Source of the DNA: HGM12669 sp048527645
Lineage (GTDB): Bacteria; Bacillota; Clostridia; Oscillospirales; CAG-272
Length of the DNA stretch: 42,449 nt
Direction of reading: 5' to 3'
Assembly: GCA_048527645.1 (NCBI GenBank)
Contig: DBGFNI010000116.1
Coordinates: forward strand, 1-42,449
The position numbers were made by a program, and so were the translations under genes. This document shows positions 9,301-14,741 of this stretch, piece by piece. Each line of letters opens with the position of its first letter. The stretch's first letter is position 1. The notes beneath the pieces were generated by a model that was not told the DNA's origin, did not search any database, and saw only the letters and a list, made by a program, of their open reading frames with translations.

Positions 9301-10007
9301 TTCCCGGGATGGCGGCGGCATGGATGACCAATGAGATTCATGCGAAGTTCTACTTCACCGCAGACGGCGTGGAGTATGTCAGTCAGGAATATGTGACCAG
9401 CATCGAGAGCTACGCCGTGGCGCTGCTGGGCGTCTCAGGCGACGCAACGCTCAACACCCTGCTGGTGGATATGCTCAACTACGGTGCAACCGCACAGACC
9501 ACCTTTGACGTCAAGACAGACACCCTTGCAAATGCAAATCTGACCGAAGCACAGAAGGCGCTTGGCACGCAGCAGACGCCTGCGATGACGAACATCGCCG
9601 GAAGCGAGGGGACGGGGTTAAACATCACCAATTCCGTCGCGCTGAGCGATAACATCCGCCTGGCATTTATTCTCAAGAGCGCAGATGTTGCAAACGCGGG
9701 CATTGACATTGATCAGGTGGTGTGCAAGCTGACCCGCGCGGACTACGGCACGACCGTGGAGGTTTCCGATTACAGCGTGGTCAACGGCAACTACTACTTC
9801 TACTACGACGAACTGGCGACCGCACAGTTCGGCGTTGCAGTCACCTGTGCGGCATTCGTGGGTGACGAGCAGATTTCCGTCTCTAAGACGATGTCTGTTG
9901 AGTCCTACCTCGCGGTGATGACCTCCTACGGATCCGATATACCGAACTACGATCTGTACGTCAACATGATGAAGTACAGCAATGCAGCGAAGGCTTACTT
10001 CGGATAA
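6357..10007 (+). CDS. Secreted GH25 lysozyme with InlB-type repeats and a novel C-terminal domain
   Basis: A 1216-residue secreted protein. Residues 1 to about 27 are a signal peptide. Residues 40-165 look like a ricin-type beta-trefoil. Residues 192-406 are a glycoside hydrolase family 25 domain: DVSKHQG with Asp197 and MDIED with Asp291 and Glu293 are the family's catalytic signatures, so the enzyme should cleave the beta-1,4 bonds of peptidoglycan. A short 70-residue segment (ACPSYCTTI to AGTLLRP) follows. Residues 490-770 hold four near-identical 70-71-residue InlB_B (Listeria-Bacteroides) repeats, then two divergent copies to about residue 910. The last 300 residues form an unrecognised, probably beta-rich domain. 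ATG 6357 is chosen (AAAGAAG 8 bases upstream, good signal peptide); a TTG at 6339 is in frame. There is no SLH domain or sortase motif, so wall attachment probably uses the repeats or the tail. Confidence 0.88.
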   Translation: MKNYLQRVLPLLLAFSLSISLFVPAAALTADANEPAQALSDGVYMLLDPVTGMALYRTDSDTLGARSPDGSELFTVCSTDGGFLLSDQESGKALSDRATFTANGSVLSLTCSAGGKVSVASADGLALTRSGDRILFADTDDADSTLWQLLAVDTSFADAKQTDATGSEGQAELSGSSIYFPLARSAASSTVYAWGIDVSKHQGTVNWTSVANSGVDFAIIRIGYGSSNSASITIDSQFYTNLNGALNAGLDVGLYLYSYAINATSATSEANQVVSIIKNYPGKITYPIFMDIEDSVQASAGKTNNTAAIRAFVSTVKSAGYYCGYYSYLSFINNYFNKSQLTDIDLWIAAYGANDGLPHSSVLSGFTSNTYQMWQYTSRGASKVSGISSSGLDLNYAYVNYPSIIKSGGYNGFSNVPQDDGKSTYFTACPSYCTTITEGLNAIGVNSSYSYRAQIAAYNNFTNYTGTPEQNTTMLNMLKAGTLLRPVTSYTVTFNGNGGSVTASSKTMASGSSVNSDSGVSATRTGYTFVGWSAANDNTVDSSLTVTGNMTVYACWSIKSYTVTFNGNGGSSSTTSKALAYGVNVNSSGVTATRIGYTFLGWSAANDNTVDSSLTVTGALAVYACWSVNNYTVTFNGNGGTPSADSKTMSYLSVVNTDSGVSASRTGYTFLGWSAANDNTVDSSLKVTADMTVYACWSTNAYTVTFDGNGGTPSSATLSLEYGTDVLDAGVSATRTNYTFLGWSAANDGTADSSIPVTADMTVYAVWQAGTHTITYLSDGVSETQQAVIGFSITFPTRTKNGYAFGGWLCLADGILYLPGETFVPSGDVTFVAQWTEQRTQTVSLVNEGETTKQTVEKNSAFALPTLTRSGYAHDGWLCAQDGLFYAPGESVTVAQDLTFTALWTQSEAPAQPIETTVGFARNLQLLNCIDFNVIVKADQLPAGATDFRMEIAREIDGTVGDYAEAALNTANTTSTRLYYCVPGMAAAWMTNEIHAKFYFTADGVEYVSQEYVTSIESYAVALLGVSGDATLNTLLVDMLNYGATAQTTFDVKTDTLANANLTEAQKALGTQQTPAMTNIAGSEGTGLNITNSVALSDNIRLAFILKSADVANAGIDIDQVVCKLTRADYGTTVEVSDYSVVNGNYYFYYDELATAQFGVAVTCAAFVGDEQISVSKTMSVESYLAVMTSYGSDIPNYDLYVNMMKYSNAAKAYFG
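7824..8669 (+). repeat. Four tandem 210/213-bp repeats encoding InlB_B modules
   Basis: Units begin at 7824, 8037, 8247 and 8460 (period 213, 210, 213, 210 bp), each starting with a YTVTF codon block and ending in a C/V-W residue pair. Long stretches are nearly identical at DNA level, for example the block encoding LGWSAANDNTVDSSL, which indicates recent expansion or homogenisation. Two more diverged modules follow to about 9080. Copy number may vary between strains and the array may be hard to assemble. Confidence 0.85.
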
Positions 10008-10084
10008 TTTCTCCGCCGCTCGGGCAACTTTCCGAACCTCCGAAACCGCAAGTCGCTGTTTTCTGCACCCACAATAACAAAAGC

Positions 10085-10125
10085 GGCTCCCGCGCGATAT
10101 TTGCGTGGGAGCCTTTTTGCTTTCT
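10085..10125 (+). terminator. Rho-independent terminator of the GH25 gene
   Basis: The stem GGCTCCCGCG (10085-10094) pairs with CGTGGGAGCC (10104-10113) and is followed by TTTTTGC and a longer T-rich tract. It lies 78 bases after the stop. The rest of the 10008-10267 gap holds only the opposing terminator listed next. Confidence 0.85.
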
Positions 10126-10198
10126 TTTTTTCGCTGCCGCTCCCCCCCGACGCGCTGCAAGCGCATCAAGGCAGTGGGCAAATCACATGCGAACCCTC

Positions 10199-10228
10199 AA
10201 AAAGAATCCGCTCTCGTGAGAGCGGATT
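10199..10228 (-). terminator. Rho-independent terminator of the folT-to-SPFH gene run
   Basis: The perfect 11-bp inverted repeat AATCCGCTCTC (10205-10215) / GAGAGCGGATT (10218-10228), read on the minus strand, is followed by CTTTTTGAG. It lies 40 bases past the stop of the SPFH gene and ends the minus-strand run that begins at folT. Confidence 0.85.
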
Positions 10229-10267
10229 GCTTCAGGGATAAGCGCCTGCCGCAGCGCTGTTTTCTTT

Positions 10268-11176
10268 TTATTCCGCGCCCGCCGCGTCAGCCGCCTGCGA
10301 CGGAATCAGAATGGATGCGGCATCCTCTCCCGCGACAACACCGGGCAGTTCACCGTTCCATTTTTCTATGTATTTTTCCTGCAAAATTTTGTCGGTCAGG
10401 GATTTTTCCAGCAATGCGTTGGCCTGTGCCTGCGCCTCCGCCTCAATCAATTTCGCCTTGGCGTCTGCCTCTGCCTGCGCAACCTTGGTTTGATTTTCAT
10501 ATTCCGCCTTCAGCTGCTTCTGCTCGGCGATCATTTTTTCCTCCACCGCGAGTTCAAACGCGTCGGAAAAGTCGATGTTTGTCAGGACAACTGCGGTAAC
10601 GTTTACATAATACTCGTCCCCTACCGCGTCCTTAATCGCACTTTCCACCGCAGGAGACATCGACGCGCGATCTGCGATGATGTTCATTGCCTTGTGAGAA
10701 GAAAGCACTGCCTTTGTCTTTTCGGTCGCGATGGACTGAATGCGGTTCTGCAAAATTTCCAGTGAGCCGTACTGGTTTGCGATGTCAATCACATGATCCG
10801 CCATAATCTGATATTGCAGCGTCATCTGAATATCCATCGTCTGCGCATCACTGGAATAAGCCGAGGTCAAAATTTCCACATTTTGCACCTTGACATCATA
10901 TTTCTGATACGTATTGGTCAGCCAAAAATCAAAATGGGTGCCGGCAGTGCGAATATCCCGCGCGCGTCCCAAATGCTTCACCACAGCGACCTCACCGGTG
11001 TCCACCGTGCGAAAACTGAGCGGAACCAGAGCCAACGCAACCGCCATCACCACGGCAAAGATGCCGGCAACCATTCCCGCCCGCTTCTCCTTTTTCGCAA
11101 ATGCCTTGATTGCCAAATATAGTCCTGCGGCAAGCAGAATCGCGATCAACGCTGCAAGAATCATACTGATAGCCAT
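10268..11176 (-). CDS. SPFH/prohibitin-domain membrane protein
   Basis: A 302-residue protein with two N-terminal hydrophobic segments (about residues 4-25 and 34-53), then an SPFH (band 7) domain starting SFRTVDTGEVAVVKHLGRA. From about 215 to 275 there is an alanine/glutamate-rich coiled coil of the prohibitin/HflC type. Such proteins oligomerise at the membrane and modulate AAA proteases or organise microdomains; the partner here is unknown. The SD AAGGAG is well placed before the ATG. It is the last gene of the minus-strand run and is followed by a strong terminator. Confidence 0.85.
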   Translation of the reverse strand: MAISMILAALIAILLAAGLYLAIKAFAKKEKRAGMVAGIFAVVMAVALALVPLSFRTVDTGEVAVVKHLGRARDIRTAGTHFDFWLTNTYQKYDVKVQNVEILTSAYSSDAQTMDIQMTLQYQIMADHVIDIANQYGSLEILQNRIQSIATEKTKAVLSSHKAMNIIADRASMSPAVESAIKDAVGDEYYVNVTAVVLTNIDFSDAFELAVEEKMIAEQKQLKAEYENQTKVAQAEADAKAKLIEAEAQAQANALLEKSLTDKILQEKYIEKWNGELPGVVAGEDAASILIPSQAADAAGAE

Positions 11177-11200
11177 AAAATTTGTCTCCTTACAGTTATT

Positions 11201-12259
11201 TTATTTCGTCAACAGTCGGATATCGGCATACGCGCCGACGCAGAAAACATCAAAATACAGTTCTTCCGCCGCAAGCCTGCTGCGCGTTTCGGCATCCGCC
11301 GCAAGGCGCTTTTTTTGCCTGTCAGCAGTAATATCCATAAATATTTTCAGATGGCTGACATCCGCCCAAGCCGGGTACATGGCGTAGGTTCCCTCAAAAA
11401 TCTGCAGCCGCTTCGGCATGACAAATGCGTTTTCATGCACACCGGTGTACGGATTTTTTCGCTCGTACATATAGGGAAGCCGCGCGTTTATCCGGGAGAC
11501 CACCTGACGGCGGAACCGCTCGGTGTCCAAATCTGCACACAGCGCCTGTCCGTAAATCCTGTCTAAAAATGTATCTGCCGGATTCAAACGAAAGTCGTCC
11601 ATGTGGAACACATTGCAGTCATAAAGCTGTCCCAACAGAGCCGCCAACGTGCTTTTGCCGGCTGCCGCGGGTCCGTCAATCGCGACGACCGGACGCCTTT
11701 TGTGGGTGGAGAGCAAGCGTTCCACCGCACAAATCGCCTCAAAATACTGAACAAAGCGTGCGGATACCAGCCGATAACACGGATGATACGCCTGACGGTA
11801 TGCTTGAGAATGATGGACCGGCTCATAGCCGTTTTTAACATAAAAATCAAGATACTGCGCCATCTGTTTGCCGCTAACCGCAAGCAACCCCTCGTCTGCG
11901 TACTGCTGCAGCTGCTTTAGCTTGCGTGCGAAGCGTTCGTCACGCCCCCGCCGCATCTCGCCGGTGCGGATAAACATCGCCGTCACCGTTGCCGGTGAAA
12001 CGCTCTCAAAGAGCTGCCGGGACAGATTCATCCGATACATTCTCCCGCCGACCGCTTCAAATAAAGGCGCCTGACATGCAGTCTGCGCGCCCAGCCGACG
12101 GATGTCCTGCTGCAGCAGAAGCAGCGCCTGCTGGCGGTCCCAAATCATGTGACCGCCGCCGAACTCACTGTGATATACCAGCTTGACATAATCCACAGGC
12201 TCCATTTGCGGATAGCGCCGGGTATGCTCCAGCAAAATATCTTTCATTGTGCTCTGCAT
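11201..12259 (-). CDS. Uridine-kinase-like P-loop protein with an N-terminal domain of unknown function
   Basis: The 352-residue product has two parts. Residues about 187-350 are a phosphoribulokinase/uridine kinase-type domain: Walker A GPAAAGKST at 196-204, then FHMDDF near 217, where the Asp pair would bind substrate and metal. Residues 1-185 form a separate, helix-rich domain (DYVKLVYHSEFGGGHMIW near residues 23-40) that I do not recognise. The C-terminal domain should phosphorylate a nucleoside or related alcohol with a nucleoside triphosphate. A GAGGTG SD lies 6 bases before ATG 12259. It is flanked by a YjjG-like nucleotidase gene 19 bases upstream, which suggests pyrimidine salvage or house-cleaning. 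Confidence 0.7.
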   Translation of the reverse strand: MQSTMKDILLEHTRRYPQMEPVDYVKLVYHSEFGGGHMIWDRQQALLLLQQDIRRLGAQTACQAPLFEAVGGRMYRMNLSRQLFESVSPATVTAMFIRTGEMRRGRDERFARKLKQLQQYADEGLLAVSGKQMAQYLDFYVKNGYEPVHHSQAYRQAYHPCYRLVSARFVQYFEAICAVERLLSTHKRRPVVAIDGPAAAGKSTLAALLGQLYDCNVFHMDDFRLNPADTFLDRIYGQALCADLDTERFRRQVVSRINARLPYMYERKNPYTGVHENAFVMPKRLQIFEGTYAMYPAWADVSHLKIFMDITADRQKKRLAADAETRSRLAAEELYFDVFCVGAYADIRLLTK

Positions 12260-12278
12260 CCGTGCACCTCACAATCCA

Positions 12279-12986
12279 TTATAAAATATGACAGATTTCT
12301 TCCAGCGTATGCACCGTATAATCTGCCTGCCCGCGCAGCGCGCAATCCTCATCCGATTCTGTTTCCGCCTGCCGGCAAAACCAAATCGTCTGCATGCCCC
12401 ATGCATGCCCCCCGGCGACATCCGCCGTCAGAGAATCCCCGATCAAAATCATTTCCGACGGCTTCAAATCCGGCAAGTCCGTACAAAGAGCAGAAAAGCA
12501 GCTGTCGAAAAAAGCCTTTTGCGGTTTTTGTGCGCCGAGCTCCTCCGAAACAAAAATATGAGAAAAATATCGCAGCAAGCCCGCACGTTCAAGTCTCCCG
12601 GTCTGCTGGTGCATCGCCGCGTTGCTTGCCGCCGCCAGCAGATATTTCTTCCAGGATAAATGCTCCAGCAGGGCGTCCGCCCCCGGAATTTTCACATTGC
12701 TGCGGCAGAGATTCTCAAAAAAGATATGCTCAAACGCTTCGCCGTCGTATACAATCCCCAATGCCTCAAAGATAATCTGCCAGCGCACCCGGTGCAGCTC
12801 CGCCTTGGTCAGCGTTCCCTCTTCTATTTGTCTCCACAGCATATTGTTGATCTGCGTAAAGGTTTCAAATTTCTCTTCGGAATACAGCAAGCCGACCTGC
12901 GCAAAGCCCTGTTGCATTGCCTGCCGCGCGCACAGATGAAAATCCAGCAGCGTGTTGTCCAGATCAAGCAGAACTGCACGAATCAC
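12279..12986 (-). CDS. YjjG-like HAD-family nucleotidase
   Basis: A 235-residue HAD-superfamily hydrolase. Motif I is LLDLDNTLLDF near residue 10 (nucleophile and acid/base Asp), motif II is the AAASNAA segment, the Lys is in LGAQKPQKAFF, and motif IV is LIGDSLTADVAGG. The helical cap (FAQVGLLYSEEKFETFTQINNMLWRQIEEG) resembles the YjjG family, which dephosphorylates non-canonical pyrimidine nucleotides. The start is GTG with a very strong SD (GGAGGTGATC, about 12993-13002). It overlaps the end of walJ by 23 bases, implying coupled translation. Confidence 0.82.
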   Translation of the reverse strand: MIRAVLLDLDNTLLDFHLCARQAMQQGFAQVGLLYSEEKFETFTQINNMLWRQIEEGTLTKAELHRVRWQIIFEALGIVYDGEAFEHIFFENLCRSNVKIPGADALLEHLSWKKYLLAAASNAAMHQQTGRLERAGLLRYFSHIFVSEELGAQKPQKAFFDSCFSALCTDLPDLKPSEMILIGDSLTADVAGGHAWGMQTIWFCRQAETESDEDCALRGQADYTVHTLEEICHIL

Positions 12987-13818
12987 GCGCGATCACCTCC
13001 TGCAAATCATCCGCAAGCGCGGTAAAGGTATCCGGTTTTGCCACGCGGATCCGCTCGGACGCATCATCGATTCCCGCCAATTGCAGCGCGGAAAGCACGG
13101 TTTGACGGGCAAGCAACGGCGTGTTGTTATTTTCACTCAGATGCGCCAGTAAGATCCGCTCCGTTCCGTTTTGCAGCAGCTCCACCGCAAGCGCCGCCGC
13201 ATCATCATTGGACAGATGCCCGCGCCGGGATAAGATGCGCCGCTTCAAATGATACGGATAGGGGCCGAGCAACAGCATATTTTCATCATGGTTGGACTCC
13301 AGCACCACATATTTGGCGCCCAACAGATTCTGCCGCACGCTATCGGAAACATATCCCATATCCGTCGCAACCGCAACCGCCAGATTCCCCGCGCTAATGC
13401 GATAGCCGACGCTCTGCACACTGTCATGTGAGGTTGGAAAAGAAGACACCGTGACCCCTCCCACCCGCTCGGAAAACACCGACGGATGACAGACAATACG
13501 CTCCGCGTCGACGCCCGCGTTTTCTGCGCAGTAGGCATCGGCAGTAGACTGCGTCATATGTATCGGAACGCGGTGCTTTTTCATCAGCATCTTCAATCCG
13601 CGCACGTGGTCGGAGTGCTCGTGCGTAACAAAGACGCCGTCCAGATCATCGGGGGTTCTGCCCTGCTGCGCCAACGCCGCCGTCAGGGCACGGCAGCTGA
13701 TCCCGCAGTCAATCAAAACGGATGTGCCGCCGTATTCAATATATACCGCATTCCCCTTCGATCCGGAGCACAGCGTCCCCACCCGAAGGGGAAGCTGGCC
13801 TTCATCCATTGTATCCAT
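12964..13818 (-). CDS. walJ: WalJ/YycJ-type metallo-beta-lactamase-fold hydrolase
   Basis: A 284-residue MBL-fold protein. It opens with RVGTLCSGSKGNAVYIEYG, typical of YycJ/WalJ, and carries the metal-binding THEHSDH motif near residue 66 and a late HLSENNNTPLLA segment near residue 250. WalJ-like proteins are linked to coordination of cell division and DNA replication; nuclease activity has been suggested for the family. In many Firmicutes walJ follows walRK; here it lies between folT and a HAD gene. ATG 13818 is preferred over the adjacent in-frame GTG at 13821, with AAGGGA about 10 bases upstream. Confidence 0.85.
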   Translation of the reverse strand: MDTMDEGQLPLRVGTLCSGSKGNAVYIEYGGTSVLIDCGISCRALTAALAQQGRTPDDLDGVFVTHEHSDHVRGLKMLMKKHRVPIHMTQSTADAYCAENAGVDAERIVCHPSVFSERVGGVTVSSFPTSHDSVQSVGYRISAGNLAVAVATDMGYVSDSVRQNLLGAKYVVLESNHDENMLLLGPYPYHLKRRILSRRGHLSNDDAAALAVELLQNGTERILLAHLSENNNTPLLARQTVLSALQLAGIDDASERIRVAKPDTFTALADDLQEVIARDSCSSA

Positions 13819-13848
13819 CACCGTGTTCCCTTTTTTGGTAAAATAATC

Positions 13849-14400
13849 TTAATTTGCCGCGATTTTCACATGCGGGCGAACCAGAATCAGCAGCGGCACC
13901 GCGATTGTTGCCATCACAACCGCACTGATGGCGCCGGTGCCAAGACGGACAAAGAAATCGCCGAACACATATGCCCAGGAATAATAGCCGTACAGCTTGC
14001 TGTCTACAAAATTGACCGCCGTATTACCAAGGGTGGTAAGCAGTCCGCCGGCAATGCACGCACCGTACATAAAGTGGGGCTTGCGCTCCAGCGCAACCGC
14101 CTTTTTCCGGTAAAATGCTCCGGCGACCAAGCCGACCGTCAGCGCGTACAGCATAGGCGGAATCAGATACAGAACCGTCGTCGCCGTAAAGCCGTAGGAC
14201 AAAAGCTGGTTGAGCAGCTCACCGCACGCCGCGATAATGCATCCGTCCACCGCTGAAAACAGCGTGGCGCTAACCACAAGCGTCAAAAACTTGAAGCCAA
14301 TATGCACATTTCCCAGTTTCAGCGTAAAGAGGCTCAGCACAAAGTACAGAGCGATCATCACCGCATCCAGAACCAATCTTTCCAATCGTTGTTTTGTCAT
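13849..14400 (-). CDS. folT: Folate-type ECF transporter S component (FolT-like)
   Basis: A 183-residue membrane protein with five to six hydrophobic segments, of the ECF S-component type: the substrate-binding subunit that works with the shared EcfT and EcfA/A' energising module at the membrane. Folate specificity is inferred from the THF riboswitch directly upstream and from features such as LGNVHIGFKFLTLVVSATLF. The true start is ATG 14400, which has GGAGAGG 9 bases upstream; the same frame stays open for 70 more codons, but those lie in the riboswitch and should not be annotated as protein. WalJ starts 30 bases after its stop. Confidence 0.85.
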   Translation of the reverse strand: MTKQRLERLVLDAVMIALYFVLSLFTLKLGNVHIGFKFLTLVVSATLFSAVDGCIIAACGELLNQLLSYGFTATTVLYLIPPMLYALTVGLVAGAFYRKKAVALERKPHFMYGACIAGGLLTTLGNTAVNFVDSKLYGYYSWAYVFGDFFVRLGTGAISAVVMATIAVPLLILVRPHVKIAAN

Positions 14401-14503
14401 AAAAATATACCTCTCCAATATGATATTTTGACAATATTCGTTGCAGTCGTTGTCCTGCAAACAATATTGCCGGAGAGGCATATCGTTTATCATAGAACAG
14501 CGG
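14401..14503 (-). promoter_or_regulatory. Putative translational expression platform of the folT riboswitch
   Basis: On the minus strand the SD of folT (GGAGAGGTATAT, about 14408-14419) is complementary, with one G-U, to ATATGCCTCTCC (about 14471-14482). Between them lies a hairpin whose arms CAATATT and TTGCAG (about 14453-14467) pair with CTGCAA and AATATTG (about 14428-14444). The SD could therefore be masked or exposed according to the state of the aptamer. There is no T-tract after a hairpin, so control by translation is more likely than by termination. Confidence 0.55.
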
Positions 14504-14611
14504 GATGCGACGTTTGTACCGCAAGGAGACGGATGGTGTCCCGCGCCTTTTCGTTTCCGGATCAACTCCCCGTTCCCGGAACACTTAACGCACAAACATC
14601 TACTCTGCATC
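14504..14611 (-). ncRNA. Tetrahydrofolate (THF) riboswitch aptamer
   Basis: Read on the minus strand, the conserved elements of the class I THF riboswitch appear in order: AGAGTAG, GCGTTAAGTG, ACGGGGAGTTG and ACGAAAAG. The pairings fit: P1 GATGC (14611-14607) with GCATC (14508-14504), P2 GTTTGT with ACAAAC, and P3 TTCCGG with CCGGAA enclosing the GGGGAGTTG loop. It sits directly upstream of a folate-type ECF S component and about 10 bases after the predicted transcription start. It should sense reduced folate and lower folT expression when folate is ample. Confidence 0.9.
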
Positions 14612-14628
14612 TTTCAATTGTCTATTGT

Positions 14629-14657
14629 ATTTTATCATATTCTTGCGCAAAATTCAA
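14629..14657 (-). promoter_or_regulatory. Promoter of the folT run
   Basis: On the minus strand: -35 TTGAAT (14657-14652), 17-base spacer, -10 TAAAAT (14634-14629). The predicted start of transcription, near 14622, is just before the riboswitch P1 stem at 14611. Confidence 0.75.
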
Positions 14658-14696
14658 CCGTTTGATACAACTTTTGCAAATTCGGAAAAACCACCG

Positions 14697-14726
14697 AAAA
14701 GAAAGAGCCCGATTTCGGGCTCTTTC
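14697..14726 (-). terminator. Terminator of the SLH-GH5 gene
   Basis: The inverted repeat GAAAGAGCCCG (14701-14711) / CGGGCTCTTTC (14716-14726), on the minus strand, is followed by TTTTC. It lies 15 bases after the GH5 stop. Its core (GAGCCCG/CGGGCTC) is the same as in the terminator at 17291-17328. Confidence 0.8.
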
Positions 14727-14741
14727 AATATTCTGTTCATT

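Noticed and set aside
8082..9341. 419-codon open frame opposite the InlB repeats
   Set aside because: It is repetitive only because the sense strand is repetitive; it has no SD or domain.
14401..14610. 70-residue N-terminal extension of the FolT-like protein
   Set aside because: The stretch is the THF riboswitch and its switch region; the SD lies at the internal ATG 14400 and the extension is not hydrophobic.
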